DNA of 64,000 nucleotides from an uncultured Flavobacteriaceae bacterium (GTDB taxonomy: Bacteria > Bacteroidota > Bacteroidia > Flavobacteriales > Flavobacteriaceae): assembly GCA_913045325.1 (NCBI GenBank), contig CAJWPZ010000003.1:51505-115504 (forward strand). Reading direction: 5' to 3'. Position 1 is the stretch's first letter. Each line of letters starts with the position of its first letter. The position numbers were made by a program, and so were the translations under genes. Positions 48,893-59,624 of the stretch are shown here, piece by piece. Below the pieces are notes generated by a model. It was given only the letters and a program-made list of their open reading frames with translations, did no database searches and was not told where the DNA came from.

Positions 48893-50014
48893 TTATTTTG
48901 GGCCCTTGGCGAGTACTTCTGAAAGTTTAACCTTTTCTCCATCTCTAAAGGCCACTACATAGGCCGAAGCGTAGCCTTTTTCTTGGGCAAATGTTTTTAA
49001 AAGCTGAATCTCTGTATAGTTAGATGTTCTGCCGTAGAAATACCTATATAGCTTCCCAAGTTTTTCACGTGATACATTTTTTAATCCTTTAAAGTTATAG
49101 GCCTTAGTTGCTATTTTTTTTGAACCTGCAGCCAACTGTACTTTAAAGATTATATCCTCATAAATTTTTTCTTGCGAAACTTTAATGGCCTGATCTATCT
49201 CATCTTGGGTAATGACGGGATTTTGAGCATTACTGGTTCCAAGGGCGATATTTTGTTTGTACATTAAAATACCATTGGCAACTTGTGTGGCCAACTCTCT
49301 TCTCCCCTTTTTCGAATTTACATAAGGGCCTTCTTTATTATTGGTCAAAAAACCTAGCTCAACCAAAACACTAGGCATGTAAGAGCTATGTAAAACCCAA
49401 AAGGGAGCAGATCTAACACTTCTGTCTTTTCTTTTTAAATTGGTGACAATATTAGACTGTATCAAACCAGCAAGGGTAATGCTTTGATCTAGGTACTCTT
49501 CCTGCATAAGAGTGAGACCAATTAATGATTCTGGACGGTTGGGATCAAACCCGGCGTAGCGCTCTTGATAATTGTCTTCTAGAAAAATTACCTCATTCTC
49601 TTTTTTTGCTGTATTCAAATTCTTTCCAGATTTGTCAACCCCCATGACAAATGTACCTACACCATAGGCCTGATTTGTAAAGGCGTCACAATGTATAGAT
49701 ACAAAAATATCTGCATCAACTTCATTGGCAATGGGTCCTCTTCTGTATAAATCAATTAGTACATCCGTTTTTCTAGTATACACTACTTTAATACCCGGAA
49801 CTTTTTCTAAAATGGCGCCAATTTGTAGGGTGACATCTAATACAATATCTTTTTCAATAAAACCATTGCCAATGTTTCCTGAATCCTTACCACCGTGGCC
49901 AGCATCTAAAACAACAACAAAAGGTTTTTGGGTATCATTTTTGATTATAGAAAAGGAAGCAAATAAAGCTGCTGCAAGCAGCAATATTAAAAGGGATGCT
50001 AATTTGGTTTTCAT
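48893..50014 (-). CDS. N-acetylmuramoyl-L-alanine amidase
   Basis: VVLDAGHGGKDSGNIGNGFIEKDIVLDV; ADIFVSIHCDAF; SVLVELGFLTNNKE. Confidence 0.95.
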   Translation of the reverse strand: MKTKLASLLILLLAAALFASFSIIKNDTQKPFVVVLDAGHGGKDSGNIGNGFIEKDIVLDVTLQIGAILEKVPGIKVVYTRKTDVLIDLYRRGPIANEVDADIFVSIHCDAFTNQAYGVGTFVMGVDKSGKNLNTAKKENEVIFLEDNYQERYAGFDPNRPESLIGLTLMQEEYLDQSITLAGLIQSNIVTNLKRKDRSVRSAPFWVLHSSYMPSVLVELGFLTNNKEGPYVNSKKGRRELATQVANGILMYKQNIALGTSNAQNPVITQDEIDQAIKVSQEKIYEDIIFKVQLAAGSKKIATKAYNFKGLKNVSREKLGKLYRYFYGRTSNYTEIQLLKTFAQEKGYASAYVVAFRDGEKVKLSEVLAKGPK

Positions 50015-50128
50015 ATAGGTATAAACGCTGATTTTTAAAATTTGTTTTTTTACAGAGTTGCCAAAAAAATATGCTTAATTTTGATGAATCAAAATCTAAG
50101 CTAAAATACAAAATAATACCTGCAAGGA

Positions 50129-52861
50129 GTGCCATATAAACAGCATTTATTAATTATTTTATTCACAGTATTTCTATGCTGTACTAGGCTTGTATTTGGT
50201 CAAGAAATCCCTCCAAAAGACACGCCCATTATCCCTCTTGTAGAGGCAGAGCAAGAACAAAAAAATGACAGCTTGTCTAGCAATATGCCAGTTATTGATC
50301 AAATCAATGAGCGCGCCACAGATACCATACAAGTAGATAGTATAATACCGCCCAAAGAAGCATTTACAGATATCGTGGAGTACTTTGGAGAGCAATATGT
50401 ATACCTAGACAAAAAAGCAAACAAGGTGTATATGTATGATAAAGCCTATATTATTTATGGGGATGTACGTATAGACGCAGGTCTTATAGTGCTAGACTAC
50501 AACACCAATGAGGTGTATGCAAAAGGAATTGATAGTGCAGGAACCTATAGCCAGCGGCCCGTCTTTAAACAAGGTGCCAATATAGTTGAGCCAGATTCTA
50601 TAAAATACAATTACAACTCTGAGAAAGCTCTTGTACACAACTCAAGAGGTGAGGAACAAAGCTTTAGATACATTGCTAAAACAACAAAAAAAGTAAATGA
50701 CTCTGTTATATACTTAAGTAATGTGAAGTTTACTACCTCTAAAAACATAGACAATCCAGAATACTACTTTTTTACAAGAAGAGCCAAATTTGTACCAAAA
50801 AAGAAAATTATAACTGGGGTTACCAACATGTACATTGCAGATGTGCCTACCCCCATAGGGCTTCCTTTTGCCTTTTTACCGCTAGGTGAAGACAGACAAT
50901 CTGGATTTATAATACCAACGATCGGAGAAAATAACAATCGTGGTTTTTTCTTTCAAAATGGTGGCTACTATCTAGCCCTCTCAGACTATGTAGACCTTAC
51001 CCTTCTTGGAGATTATTACACCAATGGAAGCTATGGCCTTAGGGCAGAATCTAGTTATGCTTTAAAATATAAATTTCGAGGAAATGTAAACATGAGGTAT
51101 GAAAGCCTCATTAACAGTGAAAGGGGCTTCCCAGACTATAGCCAAAGTTCTTCTTATAATATACAATGGAATCACTCACAGGATCAAAAATCAAGTCCTA
51201 GCTCCCGCTTTAATGCATCTGTAAACTTTGGTAGCAGTCGTTACTTCCAGCAATCTATCAACCAATTTAACAACTCTAGCGCACTTGTAAACACCCTTAA
51301 CTCTTCTGTGAGCTACTCTAAGACTTTTGAAGGAGAACCACAGATAAACACATCGGTGGCCCTTAATTTACAACAGAATACGCAAACCGAAAAGATCAAC
51401 CTATCCTTGCCAAATATAAATGCAAACATGGCCAGGGTATTTCCGTTTGCTCCCAAAAATGGAAGTAAAAAAGGAATTATTCAGAACATTAATTTTCAAT
51501 ATGACGTAACAGCTCAAAATAGAATACAAACCACAGACTCCTTATTTTTAAAGTCTGAAATGTTTGACAAAGCACTTATTGGGGTACAGCATAGAATACC
51601 GCTGAGCACAAATTTTAAAATTCTAGACCACCTGAGCGCCTCTGCAAGTACAACGTATACAGAAACTTGGAGTTTCACCACCTTTAATCAAAGGTATGAC
51701 CAAAGTCTAAACCAGGGCAGCGGAGGAGTTACAAGAGATACTGTTAGTGGTTTTGACAGCTATAGAACATATAATTTCAACATGAGTCTGGGAACCACAC
51801 TCTACGGTACTTTTAATGTTGGAGACAAGGATAGTAGAATACAAAAAATACGCCATGTAGTAAGACCTTCTGTATCTTACAATATTAATCCTAGTTTTGA
51901 ACAGTACTATGATCAATACGTGGTACCTGTTACCGCAGATCCAGAAATAAATGAAGAAATAGTCCAGTACTCTAGGTTTGAAAACACGCTCTACGGGGCT
52001 CCTGGACAACGTTTCTCAAGCAACATAGGTATTGGCCTTAGCAATACCCTTGAGGCCAAGGTTAGAGACCCTGATACCAATGCCCTAAAACCAAAGAAAA
52101 GAATACTACTTAACAATTTAAATTTTGGTACCGCTTATAATGTTGCTGGAGATTCCTTGCAATGGAGCGCTGTTAATGTTTCTGGGGCCATCCCTATTAT
52201 CCCAAAACTTGATGTTAATTTTAGTGGATCTCTAGATCCTTATGCCCTTAACAACAACAACCAGCGCATTGATGTATTTAACATAGATAACGGGGGGAGT
52301 TTGTTTAGGCTTACAAGAGGTAACATTAGCCTTAATTACTCTTTTTCTAGTAAAGATTTTAAAGAAAAAAAGAGTGATAAAGATAGTGATGACCAAACCT
52401 TTAGAAATGGAGGGCGTCAAGATGATCTTTTTGGAGATAATACCACAAGATTTGGGGATAACACCTTTGATGACGATCAAAACGAACAGCAACAAGCGGT
52501 AACAGGTAAAGACTGGTACAACTTTACCATACCCTGGGATTTCCGCATGGCATACACCATTACCTACGGAAATCAAAAAAGAGAAAATGCGATCTCATCA
52601 CAATCATTGATGTTTAGTTCTAATCTAGAATTAAGCCCACGCTGGAAAGTTGGAATGTCTTCAGGGTATGACTTTAAAAACAAAGGGGTTACCACAACAC
52701 AGTTTAGGTTTCAACGCGATTTAGAAAGCTGGAAAATGAGCTTTAACTGGACTCCTATTGGCTCTGTTAACACCGCATGGTACTTTTTTATTGGTATTAA
52801 ATCTAGTGTTTTGAGTGACATTAAATACGATAAACGTAGAGAATCAGACAGGCAGCTATAA
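50129..52861 (+). CDS. lptD: LPS-assembly protein LptD
   Basis: GTG start; N-terminal OstA-type repeats; PIGLPFAFLPLGEDRQSGFIIPTIGENNNRGFFFQNGGYYLALSDYVDLTLLGDYYTNGSYGL; C-terminal beta-barrel. Confidence 0.93.
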   Translation: MPYKQHLLIILFTVFLCCTRLVFGQEIPPKDTPIIPLVEAEQEQKNDSLSSNMPVIDQINERATDTIQVDSIIPPKEAFTDIVEYFGEQYVYLDKKANKVYMYDKAYIIYGDVRIDAGLIVLDYNTNEVYAKGIDSAGTYSQRPVFKQGANIVEPDSIKYNYNSEKALVHNSRGEEQSFRYIAKTTKKVNDSVIYLSNVKFTTSKNIDNPEYYFFTRRAKFVPKKKIITGVTNMYIADVPTPIGLPFAFLPLGEDRQSGFIIPTIGENNNRGFFFQNGGYYLALSDYVDLTLLGDYYTNGSYGLRAESSYALKYKFRGNVNMRYESLINSERGFPDYSQSSSYNIQWNHSQDQKSSPSSRFNASVNFGSSRYFQQSINQFNNSSALVNTLNSSVSYSKTFEGEPQINTSVALNLQQNTQTEKINLSLPNINANMARVFPFAPKNGSKKGIIQNINFQYDVTAQNRIQTTDSLFLKSEMFDKALIGVQHRIPLSTNFKILDHLSASASTTYTETWSFTTFNQRYDQSLNQGSGGVTRDTVSGFDSYRTYNFNMSLGTTLYGTFNVGDKDSRIQKIRHVVRPSVSYNINPSFEQYYDQYVVPVTADPEINEEIVQYSRFENTLYGAPGQRFSSNIGIGLSNTLEAKVRDPDTNALKPKKRILLNNLNFGTAYNVAGDSLQWSAVNVSGAIPIIPKLDVNFSGSLDPYALNNNNQRIDVFNIDNGGSLFRLTRGNISLNYSFSSKDFKEKKSDKDSDDQTFRNGGRQDDLFGDNTTRFGDNTFDDDQNEQQQAVTGKDWYNFTIPWDFRMAYTITYGNQKRENAISSQSLMFSSNLELSPRWKVGMSSGYDFKNKGVTTTQFRFQRDLESWKMSFNWTPIGSVNTAWYFFIGIKSSVLSDIKYDKRRESDRQL

Positions 52862-52897
52862 CGCCCCGTAAGGCTATAAAATTACAATACAAAAATT

Positions 52898-53278
52898 ATG
52901 AAAAAAATAATCCACACAGATAAAGCGCCTGCTCCTATTGGGCCCTATAGCCAAGGGGTGCAATTCGGTAAGATGCTCTACACTTCAGGGCAAATTGCAA
53001 TTAACCCGGCAACAGGTGAGTTAGAAATAGAAGATATAACTAGAGAGACAACCCTAGTGATGGAAAATCTAAAGGAAATTCTAAAGGCAGCGGGCATGAA
53101 TTTTGAGCACGTACTAAAGGCAAGTATTTTTGTGAGTGATATGCATAACTTTGAAGCTATCAATAAGGTATATGCAACTTACTTTAATCAGGCAACCGCG
53201 CCAGCCAGAGAGACTGTAGAGGTCGCAAACTTGCCCAAGTTTGTAAATGTAGAAATCTCTGTGATTGCTAGTTTATAA
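52898..53278 (+). CDS. ridA: RidA family reactive intermediate/imine deaminase
   Basis: APAPIGPYSQGVQFGKMLYTSGQIAINPATGEL; RETVEVANLPKFVNVEISVIA. Confidence 0.96.
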   Translation: MKKIIHTDKAPAPIGPYSQGVQFGKMLYTSGQIAINPATGELEIEDITRETTLVMENLKEILKAAGMNFEHVLKASIFVSDMHNFEAINKVYATYFNQATAPARETVEVANLPKFVNVEISVIASL

Positions 53279-53284
53279 AAAAAC

Positions 53285-56200
53285 TTATTTCCTTTTTTTA
53301 TCTTTATTAAAATTGGCTGGAAAACTTGTGTCATCTGGCACAAAAGGGGCATCCAAGCCATCACCCTCAAGGGTCAGCTTTTTATTAAATAGTTTTTCTA
53401 TAAGCTCACTTAGGGTATTAAAATCTACATTGTAGGACATCCCTAGACCTTGTTCAAAAATTTGATCTTCACCAATGAACTGAATATCTGCCTGACGGTT
53501 AAAGAAGTTCATCCTAAGTGTTCCGTCTTCATTGATGAGCCATTGCACTTCAATATCTCCAGCAATTGCGGTTTCATTGGCCCCACCAACAGGTATACCC
53601 ACTTTACCATTAATTAAGATACGCTCATTTATTTTACTTTGAAGAGAAATACCAACGCGGTCTGCGGTTTGTTGATTGGGCAATCTACTACCTTGAGAAT
53701 AGTCTAGCCCTACATTAAATTTACCCTCTTCATCTGCAAATAAACCATTTACTAAATTACTAACTCTATCTGCCAGGGTACCTGCAAAATTTGCACCTCC
53801 CATTCCTTCATTCACAAAACTACCCGTGGTTAATAAAAAAATAGCCTGTTTCTCTATCTCTTCTTTGCTTTGCAATTTAAATTCTAATTCGCTTTTTACC
53901 GTTGAGCTGGTTCTGGGAAAATCTATACTGAAATTTAAAGCTGGTTGTATGATTTCTCCAGATAAATCTACCAAAACATCCACAGGTATTTTCCTGTTAA
54001 AAGAAGGGTTATCAAGCAGCACCGATGGGTTTGCTTGTATAGCGTACTTTGCGCTAATGTTTAATCTAGCCCTATCTGGCTCTCCATCCCAGTTAATGTT
54101 TCCGCCAGGGATTACGGCTATCTTTTTTTGAATAATACCACCGTATCTAAAATCATACAAGCCCTCAATTACCGTAAACTCACCCCACATGTTAAACTTA
54201 CCTTTTGTATCAAGGCGTATTAACAAGGTTCCAGCTCCGCGCCCCTTTAGGGTAGAATTGTTCACCTTATCTATTACTACCTCAACCTCTGCATTTTCAT
54301 TGATATCTAAATCAAAATCTACGGAGAGCCCTTTAATTTCTTTTTTAACAATTTGTTGGCCACTTATACGGGTGCGTTTCTCTTGTGGAGATAGAAATTT
54401 AATAAAACTATCATCACCAATAGACTCTGTATCACTAAGGGGTATTTTAAATGTTGTTCCTTTCTGGGTGGCTGCAAAGACTTTGATGTCTAATTCATCA
54501 ATAGGGCCTTGTATTACTGCGTTACCACTAATGAAAGACGTACCGTAATACAACTCATCCTCATCTGGAGGAGTATCTAAAACAAGCAACCTCTGTGGAG
54601 CATCAATCTTAAGGTTTAAATTCCAATCCCGGTAGTTAGCATGTGTTGCAACACCAGAGAAAACTCCTTTTGTATCAAATTTTGTATCTGTAATGTCTGT
54701 AGAGATAATTTTAAGCGAATCACTGGAAACAATCATTTGAGTGCTGTTTGCTATATCAAAATCTGTATTGAGATACGGAACTTTTAATCCGCTATTTTTC
54801 AAATTAATGGTACCTAGTATTTTTGGTTCCCGATAGTTACCCATTACCTGTAAAGCGCCAGAGGCCTCACCTCTTATGTCTGTAATTACATTAGCTCCAA
54901 AGGGGGTCAAGGCCTTTAGGTTAAAATCATTCAATCTCACATCCAGATCTAATTGAGAAAATTTTGGAGCAAAATCAATACTGCCAAGGGCATTAAAAGA
55001 GCGAACATCGTTATTTGTAAGGGAGCTAGAGATTTGGTATTTGGTAAGGTCTTGGTTACCGTCAATAGCTAGGGTGAGATCTCCAAAACCAATGGTGTTT
55101 ATAATAACATTATCAATTGTTACATTGCTTTTGGGGAAATAAGCACCGTCTTGTTGCAAAAAAGATAAGGTTCCGTTTGTATTACCAGATAATTGCAAAC
55201 TATCTACGGGAGGAAGTATATTACCAATATTTACATCTTTAAAACGAACCTTTAAGTTTTTATAGGTTGAGTCTCTAATTACACCTGCAAATGCAATTTG
55301 CTCTTGTTTATAATTGAGCTGTAATGAGTCTATGGCAATGGCAGAAAAACGATCATCAAAGACCACTTTATTTTTTTTATTATTGTCTTTATTTAAATAC
55401 CATAGATTGTCTTTATATGATATTTCAGACTTTTTAATTCCAACAACAGAGTTCCCTTGTGGGTTAATTGTGTAGTATAAAGCAAGGTCAAAAAGATCGT
55501 TTTTTGTACGTCCTCCTTTAAATACAGACTGCACATACAGGGTGTCATTATAAGTCTTATTGATCAAGCTGAAATCTTTTAAATCATAGACACCAGTATA
55601 TACAGAATCTACACTTATATATGTGTTATACAATGGGTTATCGTTATCTACCTGAACATTTACTTTACCTAAATAATTATTAAACAAAAGCAGTTCGGGA
55701 GATTTAAAATCTAACTGAAATTTAGATTTATCTGAAGAAACAGAACCTCTTAATCGAGAATTTTCACCTACTTGTAATTCTGGCACAAAGACTTCTATAA
55801 TTTTACTATACACAGAGAGGTCGTAATCTATGTATTGATTTGTGGTTACCTCTCGAGGGACATAATTGGCATACATACTCCCTAGTCCATTTCTAAATAA
55901 ATTTGCGATATCTTTTATTAAAAAATTTCCAGAGACCTGCCCATCACATATATCTGGTGAATTAATAGCTATGATGCGCTTTTTATCCTTAAAAGAAGAT
56001 GCTATTTTAAAATCATCAAAATAAAAATCATCGTCTTGATTTTGGTAAAATGTCTGCTGAAAAGAAAAAGATCCCACAACATCATCTATAGTAGTCCCGT
56101 CCATATCTACAACAACCTTACCTGCAAAAACAGAAATACTATCTCTTGTTACAAGTTGCAGCTTGTTTAATTCGGCAAAGTGAACATCTGCCTGAAAATC

Positions 56201-57670
56201 ATACTGATTAAAGGATTTTGACACATCTACAAGGCCTTTAAAATCTAGCTGTACATTAGGGTCGTCTATAGATAGATCTCCATTAAAAACAGGATTTTTT
56301 AAGGCCCCTTGCAGGCTAATGTTTTTATAATCATAGTCTTGAAAAGAAAACGAAGATATTACACCACTTAGCTCTGTATCTATGGTTTTTTGAGTAAAAC
56401 CACGACCATCAACACTTACATTAGCAGATACCTCTCCCAAAGAAGGCTCCTTAGTTAAAGTTCCAATATCAAAAGAAGATAAGGAGATATCTCCTTTATA
56501 ACTTGCAAGGGCAACATCTGTGTAATTATCAATAGATAGACTAACCTGGGCAAGTCCAAGGTCACTTGTAAAATTAGCCTGTGTGGTAAATGTATTGCTG
56601 TTAATTTGTGAAGTACCATCATAATCAAAAACACCTAATGTGCTAAGTTGTTGTGGTAATACACTGCCTAGAATGTTTGGTAAAAACCGGCGTAAATCAT
56701 AGTAACTCGTTGTAATATCATGACGCCTAAGATTTATAGTAAAAGCATCGGCGCCTTTTAAAACATCTTTAAAATAATAATTACCAGCTACCTTGGTATT
56801 TGCAGTGGTAATAGCTGCTTTTGTTAAAGAGAAGTCATTCAAGACCCCTTTAAAGTTTCCTTTAAAGCCAATAGTTTGATTTGCGCCAAACTCATTATAA
56901 AAACCGTTTAGATCATTGGTTGCTAGACTAGAGGGGGAAAAACTTGCGGTAAAAACAACTGTATTATAAAAATCTGAGTAGCCATTGGCACTATAATCCA
57001 TGACAAGATCTCCATCTAGGGTGCTTTGAGAGGTTTGAAGCTCCATGTTTTTTAAGGTCATTTGCTGGGTAGTGTAAGAGAATTGAGAGCTAAGCCCTGT
57101 AATCTCAAAACCCCGTTTACTGGACAAACCTAAAGAGGTAATGTTGGCATACACATCTGGGCCTACTATTTTAAAATCTACAGCAGCAGCCTTTACATTA
57201 GTGAGATCAAACAACAAAGGTGTTGCTAGGTTCTGGTCTGTGATTTTAATAGCACTATTTTCTATAAAAACCTGGTCTGCACTGAGCTTAAAAATGGTAT
57301 TGGCTTTTGCTCGATTATTAAATTTTTCAGAGAAGATAGACATGTTATCTCTAGCTTCATTTTTATAGGTTTTTACAAAAAGTTTTGTGTCAGAAAGTGT
57401 AACATCTCCTAGAGATACGTCTTTTTTTAGAAGAGTAGAAAAACTTAATATACTGGTTTGAAGTTGCCCGGCATAAATTAATGTATCTTGATGATGGTCT
57501 TCAATGTACAAATCGCGAAGATCTATAGCACCTTGCCAATTGAGCCCTATTCTATCTATAGTTATGCTTGTATCATAGGTTTGATTGAGGTAGCTAGTGA
57601 GTCTATCGGCGAGTTTTGTTTGGACACTTGGTAAAGAAAAAACGACCACCAACAGCAGGACAAGTAACAC
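53285..57670 (-). CDS. tamB: TamB/AsmA-like translocation and assembly module protein
   Basis: N-terminal hydrophobic anchor; very long beta-rich protein; conserved C-terminus (AIFLLTTGSFVNEG...LRMNFFNRQADIQFIGEDQIFEQGLGMSYNVDFNTLSELIEKLF). GTG start at 57670 uncertain. Confidence 0.9.
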   Translation of the reverse strand: MLLVLLLVVVFSLPSVQTKLADRLTSYLNQTYDTSITIDRIGLNWQGAIDLRDLYIEDHHQDTLIYAGQLQTSILSFSTLLKKDVSLGDVTLSDTKLFVKTYKNEARDNMSIFSEKFNNRAKANTIFKLSADQVFIENSAIKITDQNLATPLLFDLTNVKAAAVDFKIVGPDVYANITSLGLSSKRGFEITGLSSQFSYTTQQMTLKNMELQTSQSTLDGDLVMDYSANGYSDFYNTVVFTASFSPSSLATNDLNGFYNEFGANQTIGFKGNFKGVLNDFSLTKAAITTANTKVAGNYYFKDVLKGADAFTINLRRHDITTSYYDLRRFLPNILGSVLPQQLSTLGVFDYDGTSQINSNTFTTQANFTSDLGLAQVSLSIDNYTDVALASYKGDISLSSFDIGTLTKEPSLGEVSANVSVDGRGFTQKTIDTELSGVISSFSFQDYDYKNISLQGALKNPVFNGDLSIDDPNVQLDFKGLVDVSKSFNQYDFQADVHFAELNKLQLVTRDSISVFAGKVVVDMDGTTIDDVVGSFSFQQTFYQNQDDDFYFDDFKIASSFKDKKRIIAINSPDICDGQVSGNFLIKDIANLFRNGLGSMYANYVPREVTTNQYIDYDLSVYSKIIEVFVPELQVGENSRLRGSVSSDKSKFQLDFKSPELLLFNNYLGKVNVQVDNDNPLYNTYISVDSVYTGVYDLKDFSLINKTYNDTLYVQSVFKGGRTKNDLFDLALYYTINPQGNSVVGIKKSEISYKDNLWYLNKDNNKKNKVVFDDRFSAIAIDSLQLNYKQEQIAFAGVIRDSTYKNLKVRFKDVNIGNILPPVDSLQLSGNTNGTLSFLQQDGAYFPKSNVTIDNVIINTIGFGDLTLAIDGNQDLTKYQISSSLTNNDVRSFNALGSIDFAPKFSQLDLDVRLNDFNLKALTPFGANVITDIRGEASGALQVMGNYREPKILGTINLKNSGLKVPYLNTDFDIANSTQMIVSSDSLKIISTDITDTKFDTKGVFSGVATHANYRDWNLNLKIDAPQRLLVLDTPPDEDELYYGTSFISGNAVIQGPIDELDIKVFAATQKGTTFKIPLSDTESIGDDSFIKFLSPQEKRTRISGQQIVKKEIKGLSVDFDLDINENAEVEVVIDKVNNSTLKGRGAGTLLIRLDTKGKFNMWGEFTVIEGLYDFRYGGIIQKKIAVIPGGNINWDGEPDRARLNISAKYAIQANPSVLLDNPSFNRKIPVDVLVDLSGEIIQPALNFSIDFPRTSSTVKSELEFKLQSKEEIEKQAIFLLTTGSFVNEGMGGANFAGTLADRVSNLVNGLFADEEGKFNVGLDYSQGSRLPNQQTADRVGISLQSKINERILINGKVGIPVGGANETAIAGDIEVQWLINEDGTLRMNFFNRQADIQFIGEDQIFEQGLGMSYNVDFNTLSELIEKLFNKKLTLEGDGLDAPFVPDDTSFPANFNKDKKRK

Positions 57671-57763
57671 AAGTATTACAAGTAATCGAACTATTATTTT
57701 TCTTAATTTTTTGATACGCTTATAAAGTTATAATTTTACAACCAATAAATATGCCCTAATCTC

Positions 57764-58786
57764 GTGATAGAAAAAAATTGTTATATCCTAGGTATTGAAT
57801 CTTCTTGTGATGACACTGCTGCAGCTGTGATTAACAACGGTGTTGTATTGAGCAATGTTGTAGCTACACAAAAAATTCATGAGGCCTATGGTGGTGTGGT
57901 TCCAGAACTTGCCTCTAGAGCACATCAACAAAACATTGTTCCGGTAGTTCACCAAGCATTACAACACGCAAATATCGATAAAAAACAACTAAGCGCCATA
58001 GCCTTCACCAGAGGGCCAGGACTTATGGGTTCTTTGCTGGTAGGTACCTCGTTTTCAAAGTCTTTAGCCTTTGGTTTAGACATACCTTTGTTGGATGTAA
58101 ACCACATGCAGGCGCATATTTTGGCGCATTTTATAAAGGCCCAGGGGCAAAAGCCACCTAGTTTTCCTTTTTTGGCACTCACCATCAGCGGTGGGCATAC
58201 TCAAATTGTAAAGGTCTCAGATTATTTTGATTTAGAGGTAATTGGTCAAACCATTGATGATGCGGTAGGAGAAGCTTTTGATAAAAGCGCTAAAATTTTA
58301 GGACTACCCTACCCTGGAGGGCCTTTAATTGATAAACATGCACAACAAGGAAATCCTAAAAAATTCATTTTTCCAAAACCAAAAGTAAGCCCCTTAGATT
58401 TCAGCTTTAGTGGTTTAAAGACTGCTGTTTTATACTTTGTACAAAAAAATGTTGCGCAGAACCCTGGTTTTATTGAAGAAAACTTGGCAGATATCTGTGC
58501 AAGTTTGCAATACACCATTGTTGAGTATTTAATGGATAAACTAAAAAACGCTGTAAAACAAACGGGAATTACCCAAGTTGCTATAGGAGGCGGGGTTTCT
58601 GCCAATAGCGGTATTAGAGAAGCCTTAGTGACGGCAGAGCAAAAATACGGCTGGCGTGTACACATTCCTAAATTTGAATTTTGCACAGACAATGCAGCCA
58701 TGATCGCAATGGTAGGAGAATTAAAGTACAAGCAAAAGCAATTTGCAGATGCCAATGTAACGGCTAATGCGAGAATGAAACTATAA
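57764..58786 (+). CDS. tsaD: tRNA N6-adenosine threonylcarbamoyltransferase TsaD
   Basis: GTG start; ILGIESSCDDTAAAVI; PGLMGSLLVG; NHMQAHILAH; ISGGHTQIV; IGGGVSANSGIREAL. Confidence 0.97.
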   Translation: MIEKNCYILGIESSCDDTAAAVINNGVVLSNVVATQKIHEAYGGVVPELASRAHQQNIVPVVHQALQHANIDKKQLSAIAFTRGPGLMGSLLVGTSFSKSLAFGLDIPLLDVNHMQAHILAHFIKAQGQKPPSFPFLALTISGGHTQIVKVSDYFDLEVIGQTIDDAVGEAFDKSAKILGLPYPGGPLIDKHAQQGNPKKFIFPKPKVSPLDFSFSGLKTAVLYFVQKNVAQNPGFIEENLADICASLQYTIVEYLMDKLKNAVKQTGITQVAIGGGVSANSGIREALVTAEQKYGWRVHIPKFEFCTDNAAMIAMVGELKYKQKQFADANVTANARMKL

Positions 58787-58814
58787 GTAATACTTAAAAA
58801 AAAACGTAGCCCTA

Positions 58815-59531
58815 ATGCAATTATTTTATAGCCAGGACCTTAGCCCAACTGATGCTAAGTTTAGTTTCAGCAAAGAAGAAAGCAGACATATTGCAAAAGT
58901 TTTAAGAAAACAAATAGGTGACACCTTACATCTTACCAATGGTAAGGGAGACTTGTTTAGCGCCACTCTTCAAAGGGGTGACCCTAAGTGTTGCGTGGTA
59001 GCTATTACAAATGTTGAACAAAAAAAGCCACTATCCTACGGCCTGCACCTAGCAATTTCTCCAACAAAACTCAACGATCGGTTTGAGTGGTTTTTGGAAA
59101 AAGCCACCGAGATAGGCATCACACAAATAACTCCCATACGCTGCCAACACAGTGAACGTAAAATTATTAAGCCCCAGCGGTACCAAAAAATCATTTTAAG
59201 CGCCGCCAAACAATCTTTAAAATATCATTTTCCAGTACTTCATCCTATGTGTAGTTTTAAAGATTTTATAGAAAATCATCAAGAGCTACCACACCAAAAA
59301 CTCATTGCGCATTGTCAAGAGATAGAAAAAAAATCGTTAAAATCATTACTTAAACCAAAGGGCAACCACATCATACTTGTTGGGCCAGAGGGAGACTTTT
59401 CTAGCGAAGAAATCACCCTGGCAACATCCATGGGTTATACTGGAGTTAGCCTTGGAGATAGTAGACTAAGAACAGAGACGGCGGCCATTGTAGCGTGCCA
59501 CAGCGTTGCCTATAGCAATGAGATTGAATAA
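58815..59531 (+). CDS. rsmE: 16S rRNA (uracil-1498-N3)-methyltransferase RsmE
   Basis: SKEESRHIAKVLRKQIGD; KATEIGITQITPI; ILVGPEGDFSSEEI; SLGDSRLRTETAAIVA. Confidence 0.95.
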   Translation: MQLFYSQDLSPTDAKFSFSKEESRHIAKVLRKQIGDTLHLTNGKGDLFSATLQRGDPKCCVVAITNVEQKKPLSYGLHLAISPTKLNDRFEWFLEKATEIGITQITPIRCQHSERKIIKPQRYQKIILSAAKQSLKYHFPVLHPMCSFKDFIENHQELPHQKLIAHCQEIEKKSLKSLLKPKGNHIILVGPEGDFSSEEITLATSMGYTGVSLGDSRLRTETAAIVACHSVAYSNEIE

Positions 59532-59624
59532 CCCTTGTCTGGGACTGTTTGAGTAGCTATGGGTTATAAAATTTCTTTTTAGAGAGTAAGGTATCCCCTT
59601 TTTGTTTTTTGTACTTTTACGGCT

